This document shows, one piece after another, positions 8,177-18,621 of a stretch of 64,000 nucleotides of DNA. The notes under the pieces are model-generated. The model was not told the DNA's origin. It saw only the letters and a program-made list of their open reading frames with translations, and searched no databases. Position 1 is the first letter of the stretch. Each line of letters starts with the position of its first letter. Origin of the DNA: Tautonia plasticadhaerens (GTDB lineage Bacteria; Planctomycetota; Planctomycetia; Isosphaerales; Isosphaeraceae); NCBI RefSeq assembly GCF_007752535.1, contig NZ_CP036426.1, positions 6,510,001 through 6,574,000 of the forward strand, given 5' to 3'. The translations under genes were made by a program, and so were the position numbers.

Positions 8177-10303
8177 CTACGCCTTCGCGGTGATGTTGAC
8201 CTCGACCATGGCCGTGGTCCAGTTGCGGCTCGGGTACTCGGTCGGGATGACGTCGCGGGTGACCCGATCGGCGGCGAAGGCGCTCATGAGCGCCTCGAAC
8301 GGGTTGGCCGGAATGCCCTTGGTGGCGGCCCTGGGCGGCTGGTCGAGGCTAGGCAGCTCCAGCCAGGAATAGCTCGCGGGGCCGACCGTGGCGAAGACCT
8401 TCAGGATGTCCCGGCCGCGATCGTAGCCATCGGGCAGGCTGGCGGTCAGGTGCATCAGCTCCTCGCCGCCGGGATCGATCTGGAGGAACTCGGCGTCCCC
8501 CGGGAAGACGCGGGTGATGCCCCTGCCGGGGCGGAGGTCCAGCGTCGCGACGTTCAGGGCGACGCCGGACTCGTTCCTCATGCGGAGGAACGCCCCCTCG
8601 CCGACCCGGAGGGTCGGCACGGTCGCCGGCTCCTCGAACGGGATCGGGACGGGCTTCTGCCCGGGGACGAAGTTGGCCGGCGCCCGCAACAGCTCCACGA
8701 CGAGCTTTCCCCGGAGGGGCGAGGACCGGTCGTAGTTCTCCAGCTCGATGATCGAGTGGTATCGGCTCAAATGGATGAGCCGCCGGACGACTCGGTCGGG
8801 CCCCGCCGGGTCGTCGATCGCGATGGCCGGCCGGATGTTCGGGACGGGCTCGCCGGCGGCGTCCCAGATCTCGAAGTGTCCGCCGACGACCGCGACTTGA
8901 TACTCGGCCGCGCCGCCATCGTCGACGAACTCGACCCAGCCCTTGCCCCCCTCCTCGATCGCCCGCCCGAGGGCATCGAGCCGATCGGCTTCGGCCCGGG
9001 GCAGGGGTTCTCGGGGCTCCCGGTCCGGGTGGAAGGGGTAGAGGGCAACCTTGCGGCAGAGCTGGACGGAGGCCGGGTCGAGGAGGACCGCCTGGTCGCC
9101 GGCGTCGATCGACCGGGCCCCCTGGACCGACTCCTTGATCGTGCAGACTGAGTCGACGGCGCCGAGTTGGGTGACCTCGACAACTGCCAGCCGATTCGCG
9201 TCGTCGGAGAGGTCGCCCGTCCCGGCCGGGAAGACCGCGAACCGGGTCCCGATCCCCACCCCCTGGGCCTGCCCGGTGTTCAAGACGACTTCCGACCTAC
9301 CGGGGTCGACCGAGGTGACGGTGACGGCCCGCTGGAGGTCGAGCAGGTCGCTGCTCAGGACGGCGCGGCTGGCCTGGCCCTGGAGCAGTGGCGTCTGCCG
9401 GGCGAACTTGGTGTGCACCTTGGCGGCGATCCGGTTGTAGAGTTGCTGGTAGGTGACCCCGGACCTCAGGTTCCGCAGGCCCTCGAGCAGCCAGTAGGTG
9501 AGTGCGCCGTTGCGCTCCTTGCCGTCGAAGGCGAACTCGTAGGCCGACTCGTTCGGCTGGCAGGCGGCCAGCAGGACGTAGTCCTTGGCGTCGGGCACCC
9601 ACTTGCTGCCGGCGTCCAGGTTACGCGTGCCCGCCGGCCGCGACTCGGCCCTGGCCCTGGCCAGCGCGATCAGTTCGGCGATCGGGGCGACGTCGCTCGT
9701 CGCCGGCCTCGGGGTAGGGTCGAAAGGGGCATCCTGGAGGCATCGGGCGGCGACGGTCTCGTCCCCGACCTCGCGGGTGGCGCCGCCGGAGTGGCAGCTG
9801 TCCAGCACCAGGGTCACGACGAGCTGCCTGGCGACCAGATCCTCCAGGAGCCTGGCCAGCTCCAAGTCGCGCAGGTAGCGGGCCTCCGAGTCGCCGATGT
9901 CCAGCGGGACGAGTCCCTCGTCGAGCCCGTTGCTGCCCTTCAGCACCGGGAAGATCGACGAGGACCGGGAGCCGTGGCCCGAGTAGTGGATGTAGACCTG
10001 ATCGCCGGCCTGGGCCCGTTCGGTCAGCGCCTTGAAGGCGGCGACCATGTTCTCGTAGGTCGGCCAGCGATCCTTCGGCTCGGGGGGGTCGACCTGATCC
10101 CGCTTCCCCGTATTGGTCGAACTTAGCTTGGTGATCCGCTCCGCAGGCACCTTGAGGCGGCCGGTGAGGAACTCCTCGACGAGGGTGATGTCGCGGACGC
10201 AGCCCTTCAGGCTCGGGTAGAAGCCGCCGTTGGGCAGCAGATTCTCCTTGTAGAAATCGACGGCGATGAGCAGCACATGCAGGTTGTCGACGCCATCTGC
10301 CAT
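8177..10303 (-). CDS. Caspase-like (metacaspase, peptidase C14) protein with C-terminal DUF4384-like region
   Basis: 708 residues from an ATG with GGAGGG 7 nt upstream. The N-terminal ~250 residues form the caspase fold: LLIAVDFYKE, then YIHYSGHGS with catalytic His110 and LVLDSCHSGG with catalytic Cys170. A p10-like part follows (YVLLAACQPNESAYE, GALTYWLLEG). The C-terminal half is beta-rich and contains ESGVALNVATLDL.PGRGITRVFPGD, resembling the DUF4384 regions seen in other bacterial caspase proteins. No signal peptide is seen, so it is probably cytoplasmic. It stands between a V8-like protease and a double-CHAT protein, suggesting a proteolytic relay (inference). Confidence 0.88.
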   Translation of the reverse strand: MADGVDNLHVLLIAVDFYKENLLPNGGFYPSLKGCVRDITLVEEFLTGRLKVPAERITKLSSTNTGKRDQVDPPEPKDRWPTYENMVAAFKALTERAQAGDQVYIHYSGHGSRSSSIFPVLKGSNGLDEGLVPLDIGDSEARYLRDLELARLLEDLVARQLVVTLVLDSCHSGGATREVGDETVAARCLQDAPFDPTPRPATSDVAPIAELIALARARAESRPAGTRNLDAGSKWVPDAKDYVLLAACQPNESAYEFAFDGKERNGALTYWLLEGLRNLRSGVTYQQLYNRIAAKVHTKFARQTPLLQGQASRAVLSSDLLDLQRAVTVTSVDPGRSEVVLNTGQAQGVGIGTRFAVFPAGTGDLSDDANRLAVVEVTQLGAVDSVCTIKESVQGARSIDAGDQAVLLDPASVQLCRKVALYPFHPDREPREPLPRAEADRLDALGRAIEEGGKGWVEFVDDGGAAEYQVAVVGGHFEIWDAAGEPVPNIRPAIAIDDPAGPDRVVRRLIHLSRYHSIIELENYDRSSPLRGKLVVELLRAPANFVPGQKPVPIPFEEPATVPTLRVGEGAFLRMRNESGVALNVATLDLRPGRGITRVFPGDAEFLQIDPGGEELMHLTASLPDGYDRGRDILKVFATVGPASYSWLELPSLDQPPRAATKGIPANPFEALMSAFAADRVTRDVIPTEYPSRNWTTAMVEVNITAKA

Positions 10304-10473
10304 GGTCCCGCCCTCCGGCTCCGGTAAGCGGCTCCGGCCGCCCCGCCCCGCGTCGAGCCGTTCGACGGGCGGTGCATCGCCCTGCGGGGGGGCACGGCCG
10401 GACGGCCAGGGCCATTGTCCCGGTTGTGAGGACCGTTGCAAGGGGATCGATGCGACTCGGCCGCGGCGGGCCG

Positions 10474-11400
10474 TTAGCCGACGACGCCGAGCCACTGGAT
10501 GAGGAGCGCCCGGACCTCCGGGTTGATCCGAGTCGCCCGGTTCATCTTGAGCGCCGGGGCGTAGTGGGTGTGGACCCCGACGAGGATGCTCCGGTCGTCC
10601 GCGGCCGTGGCGCCGCGGAAGTAGCGGAACACGGGGCTGCCGCTCTGCCCACCCTGCGTGTCGGCAACGTAGGAGAGGAAGGAGGCGTCCAGCCCGTTGG
10701 CGGGCACTTGGCTGAAGGAACGCCACATCGACGTGCCCGGCTGCCACTCGGGGCCGGCGTTGGGGGGGAGCTGGCTCGCGTCGGCCGGATAGCCGGCGAT
10801 GTCGACCCGTTCATTGATCAGGTCCGCGTCGCTGTAGTTGTTGAACCCCATCGCCGCCTCGAGCGGCTGGTTAGTGGACAGGTCGGCGACCTGATCCTGA
10901 AGGAGTATCACCCCAAGGTCATGACTTCGATCCAGTTGATCGCGACGCGCCTTCCAGGCGGGGTCGGCGTCGATGGCGTGGATCTGGGAGACCGTGAATG
11001 GCTGGGCGGAGAAGTTCAATCCGACGAGGACCTGGAAGTCCGAGTTGAACCTCCTGAGCTCCGGGACATAGACGTTGTGGCCGGCAGTCAGGATCGTCCG
11101 CCGGCCGATCAGCGTGCCGGTCCCCACCCGGCGCTTGCCGTCGGCCCCGAGGAAATGCAGGGCGCAGACGGTGCAGTAGGGATACCGGCTCGTATCCGAC
11201 ACAACGACTCGTTCGTCGCGACCGATGATCCGACGGCGTTCGGAGACCAGCTCGATCCAGTCCCTCGATGGGGAGTCACCCCCCCCGGCCCGATCGGGCG
11301 GGTAGAAGCCCTGGGTCGGGAGATCATCGTTCGCGGGCTCGGTATTCCCCTCCGAGAATGGCCCTCGTCCTTCATCGGGGGGACGATTTTCTCGCGTCAT
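10474..11400 (-). CDS. Trypsin/V8-like serine protease
   Basis: 308 residues from an ATG with GAGGTGA upstream. The catalytic triad is visible: His108 in ILTAGHNV, Asp161 in HDLGVILL and Ser253 in GGQSGSP, the arrangement of glutamyl-endopeptidase/V8-type S1 proteases. The first ~60 residues are polar and disordered-looking, without a signal peptide, which argues for an intracellular protease. It is the first gene of the minus-strand protease trio, 170 bp ahead of the caspase-like gene. Trypsin-like proteases next to caspase-fold proteins recur in predicted bacterial conflict systems (family knowledge). Confidence 0.85.
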   Translation of the reverse strand: MTRENRPPDEGRGPFSEGNTEPANDDLPTQGFYPPDRAGGGDSPSRDWIELVSERRRIIGRDERVVVSDTSRYPYCTVCALHFLGADGKRRVGTGTLIGRRTILTAGHNVYVPELRRFNSDFQVLVGLNFSAQPFTVSQIHAIDADPAWKARRDQLDRSHDLGVILLQDQVADLSTNQPLEAAMGFNNYSDADLINERVDIAGYPADASQLPPNAGPEWQPGTSMWRSFSQVPANGLDASFLSYVADTQGGQSGSPVFRYFRGATAADDRSILVGVHTHYAPALKMNRATRINPEVRALLIQWLGVVG

Positions 11401-11620
11401 GGTGTCACCTCTGCTGGATCGGGGCGGCTGGCGACGGCCGGCGTCCCGCGGCCGGTTTCGATCCGGGGGACGAGGGCCATTGTCACCGACGGGCGCGACC
11501 GATCAAGGGAGCGGCGGCCGTCAATCCCCGACACGCGTCAATCGCCTCCGCCCGATCGGCGTCGCGGGGCGGGGCCCCGGTTTCCCGAGATGTCCCCGCC
11601 GGGATGACCCCCGATCGTGG

Positions 11621-13612
11621 TCAACGGCTACCACCCGGTCGGTCCGCTTCGAGGGGCTCTCGGCCCTGCGGCACGAGCCCCGGGGAGATCGTCCCGGACG
11701 TGGCGACGGCCGGGGCCGGCGCGACGGCGGGAGGCACGAACGTCGAGGCCGGGGCCGGGGGCACGAACGTCCTCAATTCGTCGAGCGTGGCGCCCTCGCG
11801 TTCATCGACATACTGATAGACCCGCGGCCGTCGTTGCTCCCGCTCCTTGTGGTGGAAGAAGGGCAGCGGGATTCGGAACCGGTGGTGCGGCTCGTGTGCG
11901 GCGAACGCCGACTCGGCGACGGGAGGCGCCGGGTAGATGTGATTGATGAGCTGGTTGCCGATCCCCGCGCCGGGAGCGGCACCCTGGGGGACGGTGATAT
12001 TCTCGGGATCGGTCTTCTCGGTATGGGTCTTCTCGGTATTGGTATCCGCGGGCGGGCCCTGTTGGACTCCGGTGCTCGGGGGGGTGATTGCCAATTGGGC
12101 GGCGAGTCGCTGGGCCCGCTGGTGAACATCGCCGGGAGGGCCGATCAGGTTGAGCTGCCCGCTGGCCCGGGGGACCGTCGGGATAACGGGGGCCGGGACG
12201 ATGGTCGGGACTGACGGGCCCGGCAGGGCAGGGAGGTCGAGGGGGACCTGCGCGAAAGGGTCCATCGGCGATGTGAGTGCGTCGGTGGCCGTGAACGAGG
12301 TCCGACGGACCCCATCGGGCCCCCCGGACCCGGCATCCGAACGATGGCCGAGGCCCCCCGGGGGTCGGACCACCGGGATCTCGTCGTCAATGATCGCGTC
12401 CTCGCCGGGCCCTCCATCCGACGGAGGGTCCTGGGTACCGGGAGACTCCTCGGTGTCGGCCGGATCCGTCTCGGAGGGCGATTCGGCCGAGTTCGGCGCG
12501 TCGGCGGCCGGGGCGGAGGCGGCCCGGGTACCTTCGGCCGGTGCAACGGGGGCGGGCGGGGCGGCATCGCCCCGGGCGGCGGCGGCCTGCGCGGCGGCGG
12601 TGGCGGCCTGCGCGGCGGCGGCGGCCGGGGCGGGGGCGGCCGGGCTGATGATGGTGTCGCGATAGACGATCCCGAGGACGTCGCGGTTGAACTGGTGGTT
12701 GACGATCTCCCGCCAATCCATCGACCCGTCGGGCATCAGGCTCGGCTCATACACGTGGATCTCGGCGTACTCGGGGAGGCAGACCGGCTGGGCGAACGGC
12801 CGGAGCTCTTCGAGCTGGGTGACGACCCGCCGCAGGTCTCCTGCGTCCACCGTCTGGCTCTCGCCTTCGGTGCCCGGGACCTGGGGCTTGAGCTTCGAGA
12901 GGCTGGTGATCACGTCGGCCACACCGGAGGCGGCGAGGTTGGCCGCGATCCCCGAGGACAGCGTGTTCTGCGACGTCGAGCTGTCCTTCATGTAATACGG
13001 CCCGAGCCCGGTGAACATCCAGCCGTTCACCAGGTTCATCGCCGCCCGGATCTCGCCGGCGCCCCCCTTGACCTTCAGCCCGTACTTCTGCGACATGTCG
13101 GGCACGAAGACGATCTGATAGGTGTAGAACGTCTCCGGGCCGATCAGCTCCTGCGGGAGCTGGCCGGCCGAGGGGGTGATCGGCGGCCCCCCGGGCGAGT
13201 AGAGCGTCGGCTTCGACGTCGACGCGACGGCGGTGCCCGCAGGCGCCCCCGGGCTCGACGGACCCGGCGGGTCGCCCCCGGAGGTCACCTCCGCCCCGTT
13301 GAGGCCGACGAAGTTCGTCCGGGCATTCAGGTCCGCGTACTTCGCCTGGTCGTCGAAGTAGTTGGGGATCGGCGCCGAGTCGGTGAGGCCGGTCTTGGCC
13401 TCCTCGATACTCCGGAAGTTTTTGGCGACGATGAGCATCGGCTTGGGCAGGTAGAACGGGATGCCTTCCGGCTCCTTGACGCAGAACGCATGGCCCAAGG
13501 GGTGCTGGCAGTAGTGCGGCGCCAGCGAGACGGCAGTGATCGACGGGTGGCGGCAGCCGGCGACGCCGACGGCGAGGGCCACGTAGACGAGTGTCATCCT
13601 TGACTGCTTCAC
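11621..13612 (-). CDS. Large lipoprotein of unknown function with Ala/Pro-rich linker
   Basis: The GTG start has GGGGAGG 8 nt upstream. The N-terminus (MTLVYVALAVGVAGC) is a lipoprotein signal with a lipobox Cys, so the 663-residue protein should be membrane-anchored outside the cytoplasm. A folded region of about 300 residues follows (IPFYLPKPMLIVAKNF, FYTYQIVFVPDMSQKYGLK). Next come a long Ala/Pro/Glu linker and a His-rich segment (HHRFRIPLPFFHHKEREQR). No known family is recognised. It is 220 bp upstream of the protease trio on the same strand; whether it belongs to that unit is unclear. Confidence 0.7.
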   Translation of the reverse strand: MKQSRMTLVYVALAVGVAGCRHPSITAVSLAPHYCQHPLGHAFCVKEPEGIPFYLPKPMLIVAKNFRSIEEAKTGLTDSAPIPNYFDDQAKYADLNARTNFVGLNGAEVTSGGDPPGPSSPGAPAGTAVASTSKPTLYSPGGPPITPSAGQLPQELIGPETFYTYQIVFVPDMSQKYGLKVKGGAGEIRAAMNLVNGWMFTGLGPYYMKDSSTSQNTLSSGIAANLAASGVADVITSLSKLKPQVPGTEGESQTVDAGDLRRVVTQLEELRPFAQPVCLPEYAEIHVYEPSLMPDGSMDWREIVNHQFNRDVLGIVYRDTIISPAAPAPAAAAAQAATAAAQAAAARGDAAPPAPVAPAEGTRAASAPAADAPNSAESPSETDPADTEESPGTQDPPSDGGPGEDAIIDDEIPVVRPPGGLGHRSDAGSGGPDGVRRTSFTATDALTSPMDPFAQVPLDLPALPGPSVPTIVPAPVIPTVPRASGQLNLIGPPGDVHQRAQRLAAQLAITPPSTGVQQGPPADTNTEKTHTEKTDPENITVPQGAAPGAGIGNQLINHIYPAPPVAESAFAAHEPHHRFRIPLPFFHHKEREQRRPRVYQYVDEREGATLDELRTFVPPAPASTFVPPAVAPAPAVATSGTISPGLVPQGREPLEADRPGGSR

Positions 13613-14225
13613 GACGTTCGCCTCCCCTGCAACCCCGATGCGGCGTGCCCTCCGGCCCGTCGCCCGCAGTCCTTCCCCAAATCCGGGCCATCCCACTCCT
13701 GTTTTTTCGACCGAATCGCGGCGCGACTTTACCGATTGCGCCGATCACAAGGGCACATCGAGCCCGGATTTCGGTGGGGGACCCTGACGGAAACGGGGAT
13801 ACTGTTGAAATCGCCCACGAGAGGCGGTCCAATGAGGGGGCCTCCCATCCGTCCCCAGCGACGAGGACCGGATTAAGGCGTACGCGGCGTCGGGGAGATT
13901 GTTGTGTCCGTCGCGGGATCGATCCGATCGACGTCACCTAAATGGAGCAGGAATGTGCGCGTGCATACATTAATCACAATTCGTCGCTTCCAAAAAAGTT
14001 GATGCGGACCATTTTTGGACAGGTTTGACATGATCCGCGATGCCCGACTGACAACCTTGTTGGGGGACGAGTCCTGGACGATGGCCGTTCCCCCCATCGT
14101 GCTCCGGCGGTAACGGCCCCGACCCCCCAGAGAACAGGTATGCCCGCGGGGCCATCCAGCGTGACTGGTAATAGAAATCTAGACCTTCCTCCCTCCGAGG
14201 AACGCCTCCGCCTGGAGTAAAGTCA
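13613..14225. other. Intergenic region with divergent gene starts and an AT-richer core
   Basis: This 613-bp gap separates the lipoprotein gene from the divergent coiled-coil gene. Bases 13960-14040 are clearly less GC-rich than the surroundings (runs such as ACATTAATCACAATT, CCAAAAAAG and CATTTTTGG), as expected for promoter DNA. No convincing coding sequence is visible. Confidence 0.4.
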
Positions 14226-15527
14226 ATGGCGGAACCGACCCGGGACGATCGGATTGAGCAGCTGGAGAAGGAGCTCAAAGAACTGAAGGCGCGGGCATCG
14301 CTCGAAACGGAGCGGCAGACGCAGGACACACTGGCCATGAAGGCCATGGTTGACGCGTTGAAGGACCAAGCTGTCTCGCAGTACGCGCTGGCCTCGTCGC
14401 AAGCCCAAGCGCCATTCGCGGAGTTGCAGGGCATCAAGGAGGGCCTTGCCGGCCTGTCGCTCCCCGAGGGCAAGGAGGGGACCGTCAAGGTCTCAGCCGG
14501 CACACCCGGTGCTGGGCTGCTGCGAAGCAAGCGGCCGATGCTCCAGTTGCTCGACGACGTCGCGGCGGAATTGATCCCGTACTGCCAGGGGGGCGCAGTC
14601 CTGATGACAAAAGATCGGCTTGCGCAAGCCGACTCAGCCATGCTCACCCTCAAGCGGATCGACGATCAGCGGAAGCGACTGACCGACGTCCTCGTGATCG
14701 CCCAGGCCGACCTCGACCGGATGGCCGAGGAGGAAGGTGAGGAGGCTTCCGAACTCGAAGGGGGAAGGGGGCTCGATGAGGCGGGCCCCCGGGCGCTCAC
14801 GCCCGCCTTCCCGGCGGGGATCGCGGGGGCTTACGCCCTGGGGACCGCGCTAGACACGGTCAACAACTTAGCAAAGATCCTGCGTGCCGATCGCCGGCTC
14901 GACGTCTTCGGCGCCGACTCCGAGGCGGAGAATCTCCTCGTCCACTTGCTCGAAGCCAGGAGCCTCCAGTCAAAGGACAATCCCTTCATCGCCAACCCCG
15001 GCGCCACGGGGGAGAAGGCGATGACCATCGCCGAATCTCTTTTGGAGTCGCTCGGTGAGTTCGGCGAGGCGGCACGCAGGGCCGGCGTTCTGCTCGAACG
15101 GATCAAGGGGCTCTCCGACTCCATCGCGAGGGACCATCCGGACGACCCCGCGTGGCAGGCCCGGCGACCACCCGAGGCGAATGTGGTCTTGCTCAAGGCG
15201 GTGATCGACGATGCCGCGTCCCTGCTCGACGGGCTGAATCCGACGAAGAAGCTCGACGAATTCGCGGCCCTGTTGAGCGGAAAGGCCATCGCGGAGGGGG
15301 CCCGGGACAAGTTACACCTGTTCCTCGACGTCAAGGCGCAGACCATCCAGGTCACCGAGTCGCGCCGGTTCTCCGGGGACCGCATCCTGGCGACTGGCGA
15401 GGTTCAGGTTGCTTACCGCATCCTCGACTCCGACGGGACCCCGATCCGTTCGGGTGTGATTCTGAAAGCCTCGAAGTCCGAAGACTCACGGTTTGATCGA
15501 CTCGAAATTCTCAAGTGGCCCCAATAA
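14226..15527 (+). CDS. Coiled-coil protein of unknown function
   Basis: 433 residues. The first ~40 residues form a coiled coil (DRIEQLEKELKELKARASLE). The middle is helical, with an Ala/Gly-rich hydrophobic stretch around PAFPAGIAGAYALGTALD. The C-terminus is a short beta-rich domain (ILATGEVQVAYRILDSDG). It lies directly upstream of the decayed caspase-nSTAND gene in the same direction, so it may have been a partner in that module (inference). No enzymatic motif is recognised. Confidence 0.7.
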   Translation: MAEPTRDDRIEQLEKELKELKARASLETERQTQDTLAMKAMVDALKDQAVSQYALASSQAQAPFAELQGIKEGLAGLSLPEGKEGTVKVSAGTPGAGLLRSKRPMLQLLDDVAAELIPYCQGGAVLMTKDRLAQADSAMLTLKRIDDQRKRLTDVLVIAQADLDRMAEEEGEEASELEGGRGLDEAGPRALTPAFPAGIAGAYALGTALDTVNNLAKILRADRRLDVFGADSEAENLLVHLLEARSLQSKDNPFIANPGATGEKAMTIAESLLESLGEFGEAARRAGVLLERIKGLSDSIARDHPDDPAWQARRPPEANVVLLKAVIDDAASLLDGLNPTKKLDEFAALLSGKAIAEGARDKLHLFLDVKAQTIQVTESRRFSGDRILATGEVQVAYRILDSDGTPIRSGVILKASKSEDSRFDRLEILKWPQ

Positions 15528-15641
15528 CTTCTCCACGGATGCCGAGCCTTCGCGAGCCCGTCAGGGCCTGCCCACCGACGGCCCCGATCCGTACCGCTCG
15601 GGAAGGCTCGGACCAGCATACCGTCATTCCAGGGCAAGAGC

Positions 15642-16977
15642 GTGGCTCTACTCGTCGGTATCGACGCGTATTCGAACCTGACCCGGCTGGCGACGCCCGA
15701 TCCGGACGCCCTCGTTCTGGCCGTGGCTATCGAGGACCAAGGGCTCTGGGTCGAGGGCGTTTTTGGGACGGCGACGAGGAATGACCTCTCGCGCCGGCAC
15801 GCAGAGACGCTCGCGCTCGTCGTGGAGGCGGGCGACTCCTGTTCCACTTCTCCGAGCACGGGTGCTTCGAGGAGGTCGAGAACGGTCTACTTGCCGTCTA
15901 CCTCAAGCCGAGTGACGGCGATCCGGGAGGTATTGCCGGCTCTTCCTTCCCCATGCAACCGCTCAACCACCGGCTGGCCAAGTTCCCCTTCCATCACATG
16001 CTAGCGATCCTCGATTGCTGCTTCGTTGGCGCGTTTCGATCGACTATGCGGGACGTGGTGTTGCGGCGGATTGAGATCACCCGGTAGTGTTACGTGCGGT
16101 TCGTCGAGTCGCTTGCGTGGCAGGTCCTCACCTCGTCGTCCTTCGTCCGCGGGCCCGCGACTTCACGACACGGGGCTTCGGTTTCCGCCCAGAGTAGACG
16201 GTCGACGGGTAGAAGCACTCTCCGTTCGGCTGGTCGCTGCTGGACGGGCTCCGAAGGGTGGCGAATTAGCGTTGGATCGAGCAGAACGACGGCCGCCTCG
16301 TCCCCGACGAGGTGATCACGGCGACCGATCTCTAGCAGTACACGCTGGACCGGGTCGAGCCGCTGGTGCGGACCGATGGCCTCAAGCAGACCCCGCTGCT
16401 CTGTATGTTCCCCCGGCTTCACGGCACCGGTGAGTTCGGCTTCACGGCGAGGAACTACGACACGAGCGAGTTCCGGTTCGCCGCCCGGCTCGATCGAGAG
16501 GCTGCCCCCTACTGCGGCCTGCGGGCCTACGACGAGCCCGACAGCCCGCTGTTCTTCGGACGGGAGGGCTTGAGGCGGAGGCTGGTCGAACTGGTCGAGG
16601 CGAGGCCGCTGACGCTCGTCGCGGGTGAGTCGGGAACGAGCAAGTCGAGCCTTCTGCGGGCTAGCCTGCTTCCGGACCTGAGGGAACCGGGCGGCTGGAC
16701 AATCCTCAGCCCGATCAGGCCGCACCCCTCGCCCCTGGAGGCGCTGGTGTCGGTCCTGCCGGGGCGACTGCGGCGGCGGCGCTGGTGGCCTCCCAGGTGA
16801 CCCTAGTCGAGGTCGTCGGCCGGATGCTCGGCGACTCGTCCGGGGCGAAGGGCCTTCCGTGTATCGACCATTTGGAGGCGGCCTTCGCTTCGTGGCGGGT
16901 GGCTAGGAAGCGGGGCAGGTACATCAGTTTGCTGGAGCCGATGGCGACCTCGGCCGGGCCGGGCGGGGCAGCCAGCC
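15642..16977 (+). pseudogene. Decayed caspase-nSTAND (signalling NTPase) gene
   Basis: Pieces of one protein family appear in order in changing frames. 15642 onward gives VALLVGIDAYSNLTRL, the start of a caspase domain. After a one-base loss near 15835 the frame switches to LLFHFSEHG and LAILDCCFVGAFR, the His and Cys motifs. Then a TAG (16085), CYVRFVESLAWQVLTSS, another frame change, SPFGWSLLDGLRRVAN, and two more TAG codons (16267, 16333). The nSTAND part follows: YCGLRAYDEPDSPLFFGRE and GESGTSKSS, a Walker A with its key Gly replaced by Ser. A weak continuation runs to about 16977. At least two frameshifts and three stops make it non-functional. Confidence 0.85.
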
Positions 16978-17169
16978 AAGTCCATCAGCCAGATGGTCTG
17001 CCGGTGGGTCTTCTATACGCCATCGCGGCAGGCCCGATAGCGGCGGGCGATCTTCTAATGCAGTAGGTGGGGCGCGATGGGCAGCCTGGGGCGAGCCATG
17101 GGACGCCCCTCAGTGAAGGGAACGGCCTATTATAACTTAAGCGATCGATAAATCCGGCACGCGCTATGA

Positions 17170-17298
17170 GGGCACCGTGGGCCGGTCTTCAGGACCGACT
17201 CACGGCACCCATCGGTATCCGGCTGGAGAATGGGCCGGTCTCGCGGACCGGCCCACGCCGCCCACCGGCGTTCGGATTGTGAATGGTCCGGTCTATGA
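17170..17298. repeat. Array of three palindromes with a 53-bp period
   Basis: Three hairpins are centred exactly 53 bp apart, each with a 5-nt loop. The first is 17170-17210 (imperfect, loop TTCAG). The second is 17231-17255 (TGGGCCGGTC / GACCGGCCCA, loop TCGCG). The third begins at 17284 (TGGTCCGGTC, loop TATGA), and its right arm GACCGGACCA is found at 21388-21397, beyond an inserted element. Spacers between hairpins 2 and 3 are also similar. The function is unknown; it could be a protein-binding array or a REP-like element. Confidence 0.7.
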
Positions 17299-17482
17299 GA
17301 CGAATGGCACTAGCTTTAGCGGTTCTTAGCTTGAACGCCCGGCGTCTCGGCTCGGTCCTTCTCTGGCTTCCCGCGGCTGCTGGTCCGGCGAAGAATAGGC
17401 GGTGACACCTGGCTCCAGCGGCCCGCTGGGGTGACGCCGGCCAGCATCGACACCTCCGACCCGAGATCCCGAAGCCGATTTG

Positions 17483-18439
17483 ATGACGAGTTTGGATCAG
17501 GTCCGCGCCCGCTTCGCGCGCAACGACGGGCTCCCCTTCGCCGATGTTTTGACCGAAGCCAGCATCCTCCAGGCCCTCAACGAACACGGCGTCACCTATC
17601 GGGACCGGATCTTCGGCCCGGTCACGACCATCTGGGGCTTCCTCTCCCAGGTCCTCAGCGACGACCACTCCTGCCGCGACGCCGTCTCCCGCATCATCGC
17701 CCACCGGGCGACCAGCGGGCTGGAGGCTTGCTCGCCCAACACGGCCAGCTACTGCACCGCCCGGCGGCGCCTCCCCACCGGGGTCCTGCGCACCCTGGCG
17801 CGGCGGACCGCCGAGGAGCTGCAGGCCGCAGCCGCGGAGGGCTGGAGGTGGCACGGGCGCGACGTGTTCATCGCCGACGGGTCCTACGTCTCCATGCCGG
17901 ACACGCCCCAAAACCGTGCGGTCTACCCGCAGCCGGTGGTGCAGCAGCCGGGGATCGGCTTCCCGCTGGCCCGAGTCGCCGTGCTGCTCTCGCTGGCGAC
18001 CGGCGCCTGCCACGACCTGGCCATCGCCCCGTACGCGGGCAAGGGCACCGGCGAGACTACGCTCCTGCGGGAGATGTACGGCGCCCTCAAGCCCGGCGAC
18101 GTCGTCCTGGCCGACGCCCTGTTCGACAACTACTTCCTGGTGTGCGAGCTGCGCGACCGCGGGATCGACATCGTCGCCCGTGCCCAGTACGAGCGGGTGG
18201 GGAGCCGGGTGCTTCGGAGCGGGCCCGACGGCGACGCCCTGGTCTGGCAGCGGCCGAACAAGCCGCGCGGGATGACGGGGGAGCAGTACCGCCGCTACCC
18301 GAAGAGCCCGGTCATGCGCCAGGTGGCCGTCGATGCCCGCGACAAGGAGAACCGGGCCGAGCGGTTCAAGGTCGTCACCACGATCCTCGACGCGTCGGTG
18401 GGCGGCGGGCAGATCGGTGACCTTTACGAGCGGAGGTGG
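17483..18439 (+). pseudogene. IS4-type transposase, N-terminal half (disrupted)
   Basis: 319 codons from an ATG. It contains the first two catalytic Asp positions, VFIADGSYVSMPD (Asp132) and VVLADALFDNYF (Asp211), and ends at LYERRW. The native continuation NIEVDIRSIK lies at 20953. The frame instead runs into the inserted element and stops at 18532, so the YREK motif with the catalytic Glu is lost. It shares its layout with the intact transposase at 24658-26010. Confidence 0.85.
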
Positions 18440-18621
18440 TCCGGGGAGACGTGCCAAGCAGACTGCACCTCAAGCGACCGGTGGTGCAGCACCCCCGGCG
18501 GCGGTTACGATCAGCGCCGCCGCGCTGCTTGAGCTGGCGGCGTGGTGCCGACATCACCTGACCTCGGCATCGGGAGACATCGCATGTCCGTCGCCCCCCG
18601 TCACAACGCTCCCCCCCGCGC

